Part shown: one piece after another, positions 26,135-35,398 of the stretch | Numbering within the stretch: position 1 is the stretch's first letter | How the letters are laid out: the number at the start of each line of letters is the position of its first letter | IMG/VR virus record: IMGVR_UViG_3300023500_000006 | Span: 1-47,265 of that record | From: a virus | Direction: 5' to 3' (one strand) | Length of the DNA: 47,265 nucleotides | Made by a program: the position numbers and the translations under genes | Notes under the pieces: generated by a model | What the model was told of the DNA's origin: nothing | Seen by the model: only the letters and a program-made list of their open reading frames with translations | Databases searched by the model: none

Positions 26135-26769
26135 ATCGAGTATTCCACAATTTGACATAGTCCTGGATACTTTCCATCCATCTGATATGCTAGTAATATT
26201 GCAAACTGGGCATACAGTGAAACTAATTCAGTCCCACCTCCATATAGTGCTAACATCCTAGCTACAGCTCTACGAAATTCAAAGTCTACCTCAGCGTCAG
26301 TTAAACCAACAGCTTTATAGTCTTCCCATTTACGTACTTTAGCTTTATCAAGATAAGTAGTTTTAGTAGCCATAACATTAATGTCAAGGAACTCAGTGTA
26401 CACATTTGTGTTTGGTAATACAGTTTCTGTAAACAGACTATATGCCATCTTATGTGTCACTTCAGTACCATTGGCATAATTCAGCCAATTAAGTACTTCC
26501 TCTGGTTTGAATATAGATGCAAGCTTTGTATATCCATGACCAACCATAACTTCATTTTGTGTGAACAATCGAAGTATGTTGATAATGTCTGAACGCTCCT
26601 TAGGACTAGCCTTAGCAAAGTCCTCTACATCTTTACCTAACTCAATTGAGTCAAATTTCCAGAACATATCCATCAATGTTTTAGTAAAATCCTCAGCCCA
26701 AGGATAGTGCATCCCAGAGGCCTCTCTATACACGGGTAGTGCAGTAGAGCGGTTTAGTAAATTACTCAT
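26135..26769 (-). CDS. nrdB: Ribonucleotide reductase small subunit, exon 1
   Basis: Encodes residues 1-211 and the first two bases of codon 212 of a class I R2 protein. Visible ligands are Glu73 (TQNEV), Glu103 and His106 (EVTH) and Glu181 (GGTELV). Tyr110 sits four residues after His106, as Tyr122 after His118 in E. coli, so a tyrosyl radical is expected. Unspliced, translation would run into the intron and stop after three residues. R2 generates the radical needed by NrdA to reduce ribonucleotides. The start overlaps the TGA of the Tad2-like gene (ATGA). Confidence 0.92.
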
Positions 26770-27209
26770 GATATAATTACCCAGCCAGTATCTAACATAT
26801 CAGACTGACTAGCTAACCATGGTACTACTCTACCATCAGCAGTCTTCATAATAATACAAGGTTGAGGTGGATTGTTTACATTAAATGTAGAACTAGTATC
26901 AAGGAATAAGAACATATCATTCCAACCCTTACGGGCAACTTTTCTACCTTGTTTTAATAACTCAATAGCAGCACCAAAAGATAATTCTCCAGATGCTTTA
27001 TAAGCTTTCTCAAACACATTTTTAGGTGACCAGCTAACATAACCTTCATATTCTGAAGTATTTACTTCTCCCCCATCTGTGTATTCAACAAGATAACCCT
27101 CATCTGTACCATTCTCATCTTTGGGTAATTCCCAACCTCTAAACTTATTATATTCCAATCTATTCATTGCTTTCGCATTAATAAGCTTGGTTCCAATATA
27201 TGCTTCCAT
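26766..27209 (-). CDS. Tad2-like (DUF2829) protein, putative anti-Thoeris
   Basis: 147 residues in two parts. The C-terminal part (about residues 75-147) shows the DUF2829 pattern: LSFGAAIELLKQGRKVARKGW, then a FLFLD strand, then CIIMKTADGRVVPWLASQSDML and DTGWVII. Established knowledge: DUF2829 proteins include Tad2, which binds a cyclic ADP-ribose isomer and blocks Thoeris defence. The N-terminal part (about 1-72, with NRLEYNKFRGWELP and GYLVEYTDGG) is a separate phage-associated domain often seen fused to others. The gene lies between nrdA and nrdB, so it is expressed with early/middle genes. Anti-Thoeris activity is inferred from family. Confidence 0.75.
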   Translation of the reverse strand: MEAYIGTKLINAKAMNRLEYNKFRGWELPKDENGTDEGYLVEYTDGGEVNTSEYEGYVSWSPKNVFEKAYKASGELSFGAAIELLKQGRKVARKGWNDMFLFLDTSSTFNVNNPPQPCIIMKTADGRVVPWLASQSDMLDTGWVIIS

Positions 27210-27218
27210 ATTTTTCCT

Positions 27219-29024
27219 TTAAGTACAGGCAACACATACGTCATCATCTAACGTAATTGGTTGTCTTTCTTTATGTGCTACATCAGCTTGTATAGCAGGT
27301 TCAGAACGTAAGTAGTATAAAGACTTCAAGCCTTCTTCCCACGCCATCATGTGTACTGCATACAACTCTTCATAAGTAACTTCTGCAGGCATGAATATAT
27401 TAATACTCTGTGCTTGCTCATTTATCATAATTCGTTGTCTATCAGCTGCATGACTAATAACTGCTCGTTGGTCTATCTCAAATGCAGTTTTAAATACATC
27501 TTTATCATAGTCCGACATCCATTGCAAGTGTTGAACTGACCCAGCATGCTTATTGATAGACTTCCACTGGTCTTCATACCAATTAGTATCTTCAGGAAAC
27601 CCTTGGTTAGCTCGTTCACTAATATGGTTAATCATTACCTGCTCTAAGTACTTATTACGTATAGTATAACTACCTGTAGGTACTTTTTTAGTGAAGCTGT
27701 TAGCAACCCATGGCTCTATCCCTGAACTACATAACCCACTTAGAGTACTAATACTCATTGTAGGTGCAATAGCTATTGAGTGTAAATTACGCTTATGTGT
27801 ATCATGTTTCTTGCTAAGCCCACAACGCTCAGATTTACTAACTTCAGCCTGAACCTTATCACTTGCATTTTTCACTGCAGTCATAATTTGTTGGTTCAAG
27901 CCCTTAGCCATTGGTGATTCAAATGGAATATGATGTTTTTGAAATAATGAACCTAAGCCCATAATACCAATACCAATCTCCATTGTGTCCTCAATAAACT
28001 TTTGAACACGAGCAAATTCAGGTCTACCCTCTGTTTCTCTCAATGTGTACAATAATACATTGGAGAGATAATCAGATATATCTTTCATTACTTGTTCAAT
28101 TTCATCAGCATAGTCATCCCACTGTTCAACATTTAGACTTGCAAGACAACATACTGCAGTCATATCAGGAGCAGTAGCTCCAACAATTTCTGTACATATA
28201 TTGCTTGAGAAAACCATATAACCTTCTTTTGTATACTCAATAGGGTTATCTTTATTGACTGTGTCAATGAATAATAAATATGGTTCACCTGCCTCTGTTT
28301 TACGAATCAATAATAAATCCATCCATAAATCAAAAGCATCAACAGTATCTACAACTAATCCAGTATGAGGTTCAATTAGGTCCCAAGTACCTAGTGAATT
28401 AACAGCTCTCATGAAATCATCTGTAATAGCTATACCGTGATGTAAGTTTGGCATCCGTCTATCTCTTGAACCAGTTTCTAAACGAATATCCTTGAATGCT
28501 AGAATATCTGCATGGTAAATCGGTAGATAAGCAGCTTCAGTAGAACGTCTAGTTCCTGCCTGTGAGATTGCATAGGTTGCTCTATCAGATACACCCAGAA
28601 ATGGTACTACACCAGGACTTTTTGGAATATCATCATTGTCTTGAATTTCTTGCCAAGTAAATTGTTTATCATACTTACCAATTGGTCTACCTTGAGCACC
28701 AACATCTCCCCAATAAACACCACGACCACCACCAAGAGCACCTAACCAGGCACCTTCATGATATGAGTCAAAGATATTTTTATTACTATCACCTACATGT
28801 GAAACATAGCAAGCGATTGGTAAACCTCTATCAGAGGCAATTGGTGTTGATGGATGAAACCATTTTCTTTGGATGTAAGACTTTATACGGTTACCGTGAG
28901 CTTCATCATTAGCATATTTATGAGATATTCTATGTGACCAAGACTCAAAGTCATCATGCTCTTTAAAGTAGGTAGCTTTGTATAACTCTCTACTAAATCG
29001 AGGTAATTCATCCCAAGCTTTCAT
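27219..29024 (-). CDS. nrdA: Ribonucleotide reductase large subunit, class I
   Basis: 601 residues, lacking the N-terminal ATP-cone, so shorter than E. coli NrdA (761). Active-site features are present: the first redox Cys in LPIACYVSHVGDSN, the SNICTEI motif (Asn, radical Cys, Glu), the second redox Cys region AVCCLASLN, the radical-transfer Tyr pair in SLYYLRS, and a C-terminal CVACT for re-reduction. It reduces ribonucleoside diphosphates with NrdB. Absence of the ATP-cone means no dATP overall-activity brake by that domain, which suits a lytic phage. The start is coupled to the upstream gene and followed by the Tad2-like gene. Confidence 0.95.
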   Translation of the reverse strand: MKAWDELPRFSRELYKATYFKEHDDFESWSHRISHKYANDEAHGNRIKSYIQRKWFHPSTPIASDRGLPIACYVSHVGDSNKNIFDSYHEGAWLGALGGGRGVYWGDVGAQGRPIGKYDKQFTWQEIQDNDDIPKSPGVVPFLGVSDRATYAISQAGTRRSTEAAYLPIYHADILAFKDIRLETGSRDRRMPNLHHGIAITDDFMRAVNSLGTWDLIEPHTGLVVDTVDAFDLWMDLLLIRKTEAGEPYLLFIDTVNKDNPIEYTKEGYMVFSSNICTEIVGATAPDMTAVCCLASLNVEQWDDYADEIEQVMKDISDYLSNVLLYTLRETEGRPEFARVQKFIEDTMEIGIGIMGLGSLFQKHHIPFESPMAKGLNQQIMTAVKNASDKVQAEVSKSERCGLSKKHDTHKRNLHSIAIAPTMSISTLSGLCSSGIEPWVANSFTKKVPTGSYTIRNKYLEQVMINHISERANQGFPEDTNWYEDQWKSINKHAGSVQHLQWMSDYDKDVFKTAFEIDQRAVISHAADRQRIMINEQAQSINIFMPAEVTYEELYAVHMMAWEEGLKSLYYLRSEPAIQADVAHKERQPITLDDDVCVACT

Positions 29025-29025
29025 A

Positions 29026-29229
29026 CTAGTACCCGTCTTTATCTAAGGCAATAAGCTCAGCTCTAAGGAATTGACCATTCTTCCCAATTTGTGTAGTCAT
29101 TTTTCTGATACGTAAACTTCTAGCTTTCGTTGGAGTCACTAAATAAGAGTTCATCTCAGCTATACATTTATCCATCAGAGTTTTGAGATTAACAATTGAC
29201 TCATTGTCTACAGTATTTTCAATATTCAT
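29026..29229 (-). CDS. 67-residue hypothetical protein
   Basis: I place the start at the ATG at 29229, with GAGGAAG upstream, rather than an in-frame TTG five codons earlier. The N-terminal half is acidic and the C-terminal half basic, with SLRIRKMTTQIGKNGQFLRA (about residues 38-57), suggesting nucleic-acid contact, but no family is assigned. It ends one base before the nrdA start. Confidence 0.6.
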   Translation of the reverse strand: MNIENTVDNESIVNLKTLMDKCIAEMNSYLVTPTKARSLRIRKMTTQIGKNGQFLRAELIALDKDGY

Positions 29230-29230
29230 G

Positions 29231-29488
29231 TTACTCTTCCTCAATTTTTGAGAAGATAGGACCTGAGTGTTGTTTAGCCTCAGCAGGTACTTCTTCTATT
29301 GGTTCAGTTACACTAGGTGTAACAGTAGCTGTTGTAGTAATTTGAGTAGTTTTCTCAACTTCAACTTCAATACGTGTAGCACTTCTAGCTCTACCAACAA
29401 CAACTTTAATGTCCTTGACGGCATAATCAGTACCCATGTATGCTTTAACTGCAGCTTGAATCTCTGCTTCTTCTAATATCACCTTCAT
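29231..29488 (-). CDS. 85-residue hypothetical protein
   Basis: A compact N-terminal domain (about residues 1-46; helix then strands, with VILEEAEIQAAVKAYM) is followed by a Thr/Glu/Pro-rich, probably disordered tail. The ATG overlaps the TGA of the preceding gene (ATGA). I do not recognise it. Confidence 0.6.
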   Translation of the reverse strand: MKVILEEAEIQAAVKAYMGTDYAVKDIKVVVGRARSATRIEVEVEKTTQITTTATVTPSVTEPIEEVPAEAKQHSGPIFSKIEEE

Positions 29489-29847
29489 GATTGAGCTTTT
29501 ATTAGTTCACGAGTAACCGCAGTTAAGTTTTCAAGTTGATTAGCTAGTTCTGTAATTGGGTCCACAGACTTACCTGCAGGTTTGCTAGATGTACTTTTTA
29601 ATACTTCTACCTGATATATATCTTCAGGTGATTCCTGAACAAACTTAATGATTACCTCTTTAGATATACTACTCATAAGCATGTCACCCAAGTCAGAATT
29701 GAATTTACCAATAAGACCCATCTGAGATAAAATATCTATTCTGTCTTTTTCAAAATCAGTTGTATTAGCTAATTCCATTACAACCTTACGTAACTGTTCA
29801 TCTAAGCTAGTTACATGAGTTATAAGTATTTCTTTATACTTAGTCAT
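29485..29847 (-). CDS. 120-residue hypothetical protein
   Basis: Predominantly helical, with a middle section containing an IIKFVQESPEDIYQVEVL stretch and a C-terminal coiled-coil-like segment (about residues 92-118). No enzymatic motif. Its start lies inside the end of the RusA-like gene (8-nt overlap) and its end is coupled by ATGA to the next gene. Unknown function within the replication/nucleotide operon. Confidence 0.6.
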   Translation of the reverse strand: MTKYKEILITHVTSLDEQLRKVVMELANTTDFEKDRIDILSQMGLIGKFNSDLGDMLMSSISKEVIIKFVQESPEDIYQVEVLKSTSSKPAGKSVDPITELANQLENLTAVTRELIKAQS

Positions 29848-30298
29848 CTAATTTCCTTATTATTTCAGCAATAACTCTAGGGTTACCACTATCTTTTCCA
29901 ACTACTTCAGTAGTTGTACCTATGTGAAATTTCACATTGTCTTGTTTTACCCAACCTAACTTTTGCAAAGCATCTAGTGCATATTTCTCCATAAGGGCAA
30001 ATATGTTAGAGCCATCACAACTGGGGTTAGAATAATACAACTTCAAGTTTAAAGTATACTGAAAAGGTTCAGTCAAGTCTGGATTCTCACCTAACTGTTT
30101 TGTAATCAATTCAGCATACCAAGTCTTAACCTCATTATTTGTAAATGGGTCAGAATTTCTATACCAATTCATACCAACAAGGAATGTATGCTCCATCACA
30201 ACCTTAGTTATGACTTTACCATCCTTGTTTTTACGCTTCATGGTTTTTCCACGTTTGTAATACTTAGTATAGTAAATGGGAAGCACTAAGGCTTTCAC
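29840..30298 (-). CDS. RusA-like Holliday junction resolvase (probable)
   Basis: 152 residues. The region around CDGSNIFALMEKYALDALQK (about residues 95-114) followed by QDNVKFHIGT matches the RusA pattern: an acidic residue with Asn, then a helix ending in DAL, then an acidic residue before a strand. N-terminal strands and the length (RusA is about 120) are compatible. RusA proteins cut four-way junctions before packaging. It sits just after the SSB gene in the replication block. The catalytic Asp arrangement is not perfectly canonical, so moderate confidence. Confidence 0.6.
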   Translation of the reverse strand: MKALVLPIYYTKYYKRGKTMKRKNKDGKVITKVVMEHTFLVGMNWYRNSDPFTNNEVKTWYAELITKQLGENPDLTEPFQYTLNLKLYYSNPSCDGSNIFALMEKYALDALQKLGWVKQDNVKFHIGTTTEVVGKDSGNPRVIAEIIRKLDD

Positions 30299-30303
30299 AT
30301 TTA

Positions 30304-31029
30304 TTACTTGTTAAATAACGAAGGAGCAGCACCAGTACCTGCAGTAGGCATACCTGAAGCTCCACCACCAGCAGTAGGAGTTACACCTTTAGTTTTGTCT
30401 TTAACAAAGTCAGCACCATTACGTTCTAACCATTTACTAACAAATGCTGGTTCAGTGATGCCAGCTTTAGCTTCCACAGAAGTAAGACCATCGTTGTTAA
30501 ATGATTTAGCTACCTCATTGAACTCTTTAATATCAGGACCTGGGACATATGCACCAGCATCATTTTTGATATTTTTGTACTCTTTAACTTTTTGAACACC
30601 AAGTTTAAAAGTTTTACCAATCATTTCCATGAACACAGGTTTTGTAGTTGGTACTTTCTTCTTAAGGTCAAAGTCGTAAATCTCAACGATTTTGTCTTCC
30701 ATCTCAAGTGCAGAAAGTTCTTTACCAGTTGCAGCAACGGCAATATCATTTGCAGCAGTAAATCCAGGTAGATAGTGTTTCTTACCATCTTTTTCATAGT
30801 AGTTACGAGTACCTTTAGCAGCACCAGATGTTACATATTGAGTATTTCTTAACTCTTTACCTTCAGCAGTTTTAAATACAAAGTTGAGTGAGTAAGCCCC
30901 ACCTTTTGATTGGTCCATGTACACTGAGTCAATAACTACGTCATAAAGTCCAGTGTCCCATACGAAACCACCACCGCCTAGTGTGTCTTTTTCTTGTTCA
31001 ATTGAAGCGTCTTTTTTAAATAAATCCAT
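30304..31029 (-). CDS. Single-stranded DNA-binding protein, N4 gp45-like
   Basis: 241 residues (N4 SSB is about 265). Strand-rich N-terminal region with GGGFVWDTGLYDVVIDSVYM (about residues 19-38) and later aromatic/basic strands compatible with an OB fold, then a Gly/Ala/Pro-rich flexible tail (about 215-241) ending APSLFNK. In N4 this protein coats ssDNA and also activates late sigma-70 transcription. Position after the RecA-like ATPase and primase matches the N4 order. The tail lacks the strongly acidic end of many SSBs. Confidence 0.7.
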   Translation of the reverse strand: MDLFKKDASIEQEKDTLGGGGFVWDTGLYDVVIDSVYMDQSKGGAYSLNFVFKTAEGKELRNTQYVTSGAAKGTRNYYEKDGKKHYLPGFTAANDIAVAATGKELSALEMEDKIVEIYDFDLKKKVPTTKPVFMEMIGKTFKLGVQKVKEYKNIKNDAGAYVPGPDIKEFNEVAKSFNNDGLTSVEAKAGITEPAFVSKWLERNGADFVKDKTKGVTPTAGGGASGMPTAGTGAAPSLFNK

Positions 31030-31058
31030 AATAAATTTTCCTTTTGATTATGTGTGTA

Positions 31059-31077
31059 AGAAGCTCTAGGAGCCTCT
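31059..31077 (-). terminator. Hairpin between ATPase and SSB genes
   Basis: On the minus strand AGAGGCTC and GAGCTTCT pair over 8 positions (one G-U) around a CTA loop, in the 108-nt gap after the ATPase gene. Few T residues follow. It may reduce read-through or protect the SSB mRNA 5' end. An SD-like AAAAGG precedes the SSB start. Confidence 0.5.
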
Positions 31078-31137
31078 GTAATGTTAAACTCAGTAAATGA
31101 GTCACCTTACTAATTTAAACCTCGTGAGAGTGCTTAT

Positions 31138-31869
31138 TTAGTCATAGAATTCGTGAAGTCGGTTAATCACTAACTGTGCATTGTTATCAATGTAAGTTTC
31201 TTTGATGGACCACATTCCCATTGAACTTCTCATACGCTCATTGACCGTATCTTTAGTTAAACGAGTTTGGAATACATGTTTGTAACCTAACATTTCCTCT
31301 TCTTCAGTAATCGTTAGCAATTCACTCTGGAAATCTTTCAATTTATTGAGGGGCATTTTCTTGCACGAAATAACTGTACTGAAATAACTTTCAATACCAT
31401 TATTGTTTAAAGCACCTTTAACAGGAACTTTAGTTTCAAGTACCATTTCAGCTTCATTCATCACTTGTTTAGTGTGAGCCAAAACGATAACATTTTTAGT
31501 AGACTTGGCTACGTAGAACTGCATCAATCTTTTAAAGTATTGTGCATAATCACCCCAAGCTTTTTGTCCATTAGCCGAACCAATAATATATTGTGTTTCA
31601 AACATATCCATTAGATAAGTTGAAGTATCAACAACAATCGTATGTACTTCAGGCAGAGTTTCTGCATGGTCAAACGCTTCATATACTTGGTAAGGGTCAA
31701 TTATAGTAAGTTCCATAAATTTACTCTTAAAAGGTAACTTCTTATTGCTCTCACAATTAAGGTACATTACCCCTTCTGGGTTTGCTATGTTCATTAGACT
31801 AGCCGACTTACCAGTGGCAGATGCTCCAGATATTAAGACTAAATCGTCATTAACTGTTTCTGTAGACAT
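31138..31869 (-). CDS. RecA-like/AAA ATPase, N4 gp44-like
   Basis: 243 residues. Walker A GASATGKS lies near residues 15-22, and a Walker B-type strand HTIVVDTSTYLM near 95-106. The fold order fits RecA-type phage ATPases (AAA_24-like) found next to primase and SSB genes in N4-like phages. It could load or drive DNA remodelling at the fork or in recombination. AAAGGAG precedes the start and a sigma-70-like promoter lies upstream. Confidence 0.75.
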   Translation of the reverse strand: MSTETVNDDLVLISGASATGKSASLMNIANPEGVMYLNCESNKKLPFKSKFMELTIIDPYQVYEAFDHAETLPEVHTIVVDTSTYLMDMFETQYIIGSANGQKAWGDYAQYFKRLMQFYVAKSTKNVIVLAHTKQVMNEAEMVLETKVPVKGALNNNGIESYFSTVISCKKMPLNKLKDFQSELLTITEEEEMLGYKHVFQTRLTKDTVNERMRSSMGMWSIKETYIDNNAQLVINRLHEFYD

Positions 31870-31889
31870 ATTGCTCCTTTAGGTTTATA

Positions 31890-31918
31890 AAATTTACTAG
31901 CTTTTTTAAGGACAGTCA
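31890..31918 (-). promoter_or_regulatory. Sigma-70-like promoter before ATPase/SSB genes
   Basis: On the minus strand TTGACT, a 17-nt spacer and TAAATT lie in the gap after the primase gene. The -35 box matches 5/6 and the -10 box 4/6. It would drive the ATPase, SSB, resolvase and nucleotide genes. Activity is inferred only from sequence. Confidence 0.4.
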
Positions 31919-31938
31919 AGTATATTGGTCCATAGGTA

Positions 31939-34086
31939 TTAAAGTTTACCTAACTCAGCCATACGCTTAGTAATAGTAATCATTAGAGTACGGTGTATTT
32001 CTTCCTCAGGGAGAGGTTCTGTAACCTTATTATTAAAATCAATAACAGCATTACGTACAGAATCAATATCATAACCATTATCTATAAGCACATGCCCATA
32101 TTTAAGTAATATATTATTTCTGTTACCCTCACCAATTTTACGGAAGAACCACGCTTGAAGATTTGACATTGAACTAACTTGTTGTCGCCTAAGTGTCATC
32201 TCTTCTGATTTCTTAGTTTGTGGTATAAATTGCATAGCATCTAATAATTTTCCATCATTAGAATGTACTTCACCTGGATTTGTCATCCATTTACGTGCTA
32301 CATCTTTTGTTGCTTCATCTGCTTCAAAAGGTAACCAACTAAATACGTTTTCCATAAACTTACTATATTCATCTGAACCAAGACTAATAGTATGAGACAG
32401 TGGAAGAACAATTCTAAAACGGTTATCTTGCTCTGTGTGGCGTTTAGTGGTATACATAATATATGTATAATCCTCCAGTAAACCTCTAGCAATGTCTAGC
32501 TTAATACCATGGTCAATATCCAGGACTACTAGATTAAAACCAGGTATAAGATTAGATTTATTACGATTACCATCTTGCCAGTGGTGGGTAGTAAAATGTA
32601 ACCCAGGCATAGTAACAAAGTCTTTCAGTTGTTCAAATGATACAACATCATGACCATAACCAGACGCAATACCCTTACTTGCAGACACTGTCAATTTACC
32701 TAAATCAGTTTCAGGTAGTGACTCACCCTTGAGAAATTCAATTCCATCTACATAGGATTTCTTAATAATGATATTATTACGGTACCCATAAGCAATGGCG
32801 AGGTTAAGTAAGTCTCTTTTTTGGCTCTCAGAACCTTTATAGAATGGTAAGTCTTCCACTAAATCAACATGAGTAACTTCCTTTTCAACATCTGCTACAT
32901 ATTTAGCTAATTTTACATAAGGTTTCTCACGTTTAAGTATTGACTCAAATGCTAAGCCAGACTCTTCAACAAGTTTCATAGCTGCTTGTATATGTAACAA
33001 AGTTACGTCAGGAGATTTATCAATGAATGCATAAGCACCAGCGAGTTTTAAAGTCTTGAAATAACGGTGTGTCATCTCTGCTTTTTCCATCTCTTGATGT
33101 TCTCTCATATCTTTGGCTCTCTCTTGACAGTATTGTTGATACTTAATTAACTCAATAGTCGTTGGCTTATCAATAAATAGCTGTTTATCAAAGTACTTCT
33201 CTTCAGCTAAGTCCTCTAACTCATCATGTAGACCTTTAATAAATAAGTCAGTAGATGTATCAGTCATTAAATCAAATAAGTCTTCTGCAGACATACCTGT
33301 ATTAGTTTCAGTTTTAGAAACATAACTAAATAGTAGTCTACGAGCATAACCCATATCCAACATATCATAGAACTCTGCTTCTGTTCTTCCACCATCTAAA
33401 AGTTTACTTGGTGTACCAAATAAGAGTAAGTTAGCAGGAGTTGCCCCAGTAATATCTTCATTACGAACATTTTCTTTTGTTGATTTAGTAATCTTAGGTT
33501 TAACTTTACCTACATCATACAGCTCAATAAAAGTATTAAGTACTTCAAGATTGTTACTAAAGTTGGCTCCAACCTCATCCATTTCAAGGTTAATAGAACC
33601 TGCACCAGCTAAAAGTAATTGGTGACGTAATTGTTTAACAGCAGGACTTGTACCTGAGTCAAAGTTAAATAGGTAAGCACCTGTATTTGCATATTCAGAT
33701 AGTATCTTCGTATACATTTCATCTGGGTCAACACCCAGTTTTGTCGCTCTCGCAATTGCAATCTTAGCTAAATTTTTATCAGCAATCTTAGGTAATGTGT
33801 CGTCCATAAATCTGTTTTTGAAACCACTAAGAATATCATTCTCAATGATGTTAATACTTCTACCCTTACCAAACCCTGAGGTAGCTAAGTTTAGAGCATA
33901 CATATTTGTTGGTATTACACCTCTATCTAAAGTCTTGATAGAACAACGCATGATACTCGACACTTTCGTGAAGTAGTATGCAACCATTACTCTAAAGAAT
34001 AAATTTTCACTAGATTGATTTTTGTTCTTAAGCACAGTGACTAGTTGTTCACTTGGTTCAAAATGCTTTAAACTACTAAAATCCAT
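31939..34086 (-). CDS. Primase/ATPase, N4 gp43-like
   Basis: 715 residues. The N-terminal part has a DUF3987-like ATPase domain with Walker A-like TSGFGKGRS (about residues 69-77), a downstream acidic strand LEMDEVGANF and LLFGTPSKLL. The C-terminal part has NLVVLDIDHG (about 525-535) and DNRFRIVLPLSH, a DxD plus basic-strand pattern reminiscent of archaeo-eukaryotic-type primases, followed by a helical tail. Such proteins prime and possibly unwind DNA at the phage fork. AAGGAG precedes the ATG by 6 nt. Domain assignment of the primase part is by motif only. Confidence 0.7.
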   Translation of the reverse strand: MDFSSLKHFEPSEQLVTVLKNKNQSSENLFFRVMVAYYFTKVSSIMRCSIKTLDRGVIPTNMYALNLATSGFGKGRSINIIENDILSGFKNRFMDDTLPKIADKNLAKIAIARATKLGVDPDEMYTKILSEYANTGAYLFNFDSGTSPAVKQLRHQLLLAGAGSINLEMDEVGANFSNNLEVLNTFIELYDVGKVKPKITKSTKENVRNEDITGATPANLLLFGTPSKLLDGGRTEAEFYDMLDMGYARRLLFSYVSKTETNTGMSAEDLFDLMTDTSTDLFIKGLHDELEDLAEEKYFDKQLFIDKPTTIELIKYQQYCQERAKDMREHQEMEKAEMTHRYFKTLKLAGAYAFIDKSPDVTLLHIQAAMKLVEESGLAFESILKREKPYVKLAKYVADVEKEVTHVDLVEDLPFYKGSESQKRDLLNLAIAYGYRNNIIIKKSYVDGIEFLKGESLPETDLGKLTVSASKGIASGYGHDVVSFEQLKDFVTMPGLHFTTHHWQDGNRNKSNLIPGFNLVVLDIDHGIKLDIARGLLEDYTYIMYTTKRHTEQDNRFRIVLPLSHTISLGSDEYSKFMENVFSWLPFEADEATKDVARKWMTNPGEVHSNDGKLLDAMQFIPQTKKSEEMTLRRQQVSSMSNLQAWFFRKIGEGNRNNILLKYGHVLIDNGYDIDSVRNAVIDFNNKVTEPLPEEEIHRTLMITITKRMAELGKL

Positions 34087-34098
34087 ATTATCTCCTTT

Positions 34099-35388
34099 TT
34101 ATTTTAATCCTATTCTTACTAGGGCTTGAATGAGTTCAGTTACATCTTTTCTTACGATTGAATGATTGAACCATTTACTTAGACTTCCTGTGTATTCAGT
34201 CAGTTTCTTGGCTTTTTTATTTACATATACGCCTGTACTGACAATTCTGTTCTTATCCCAGAATTTCTTATCAATACCTTCATCAGCTAAATTACCATCT
34301 GTTAAACAAATCATATTTGTATTTTTAATACAGTCTACGTGCTGATTGATAGTTCTAGTTAATCCTTCACTACCTCCAGTTAAATATAATCCTAGTATTT
34401 CAGAATCTTCAACAGGTAATACAATTTTATGATTATGACTGGACTCACTATATAAGATAGTCATTTTTACATGTCCTGCCTTTGCTAGTTGGTTAAAGAT
34501 ATATGCAATAGCAACTGCGTTTCTTATAGGGTAACCGTGCATAGAACCAGAGCAATCAATTAGAAAATTCATGTTAATAAATTTACCTTGCCCTGTAAAC
34601 TTTGAGATATACACTTTATCTTTATCCATAGACATATCTCTTGCAGAAATACGCTTTGAGGGTGAAAGACGTTTAGTTTTACCTTTAGCTCCTCTGAAAG
34701 CTTTAAGTAATACATTAGCCTGCTTTTTTAGCTCATTGAGTTCCTCTAGGTTAAACATTGACTCATCTGAACTAAAGTAGGATTTACCCTTATGCATTTT
34801 AACCTCGGCTAGTGTTTGTTCTAACTCCTGCTCTACTTGGTAAGACATTTGTGGTCCCTCTGCATCATCTGTAGGTGAGTTAGAAGCATCCATAGCATTT
34901 GACATACGTTTAGCTTGCTCTGTCACATCCCCACCGTCTTCCTCATCCTGCTTAGTTTCACCACGTTCTTTTTCCTTCTCCTCTTCCGTTACAGCGATAA
35001 TCTGTTTTTGGATGGGAATTGTATCTAAATTTGTAATATTTTGGAAGTCATCAACCTCAATTAAATTTTTAGTACAATCAACTGCATCCATTTCACGATT
35101 TAACTTAATAGATTTTTGTAAAACCGTATTTAAGTCAATATCTTCATCTCTAAATTCATCAATACCTAACATAGTAGATAGTAAAGAATCAATAGAATCT
35201 TCATGAATGTCTGCTTCATTTACACGTACATAACGTCTGTCATCAATTATAATTACTTGAGTAGGAAATTGTTTAGAAACTACAAAATTAGAATTCTGTA
35301 ATGATTCTTTCATAAGCTCTGAATCAGCAAATATCTTTTTACGTATTGCTGATTGGAACAACATTTTCTGTTCGTTTATTTCTTCCAT
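34099..35388 (-). CDS. VWA-domain protein, N4 gp25-like
   Basis: 429 residues. An acidic linker region (about residues 135-200) precedes a von Willebrand A domain whose MIDAS motif is FLIDCSGSMHG (Asp278, Ser280, Ser282), with a later LTDG loop. It follows directly after the MoxR-like ATPase, as in N4 gp24/gp25 and bacterial MoxR/CoxE-type pairs, where AAA+ rings act with VWA adaptors in metal insertion or complex remodelling. The target in phages is unknown. The coupled spacing (10 nt) suggests the two form one complex. Confidence 0.85.
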   Translation of the reverse strand: MEEINEQKMLFQSAIRKKIFADSELMKESLQNSNFVVSKQFPTQVIIIDDRRYVRVNEADIHEDSIDSLLSTMLGIDEFRDEDIDLNTVLQKSIKLNREMDAVDCTKNLIEVDDFQNITNLDTIPIQKQIIAVTEEEKEKERGETKQDEEDGGDVTEQAKRMSNAMDASNSPTDDAEGPQMSYQVEQELEQTLAEVKMHKGKSYFSSDESMFNLEELNELKKQANVLLKAFRGAKGKTKRLSPSKRISARDMSMDKDKVYISKFTGQGKFINMNFLIDCSGSMHGYPIRNAVAIAYIFNQLAKAGHVKMTILYSESSHNHKIVLPVEDSEILGLYLTGGSEGLTRTINQHVDCIKNTNMICLTDGNLADEGIDKKFWDKNRIVSTGVYVNKKAKKLTEYTGSLSKWFNHSIVRKDVTELIQALVRIGLK

Positions 35389-35398
35389 AATATAACCT

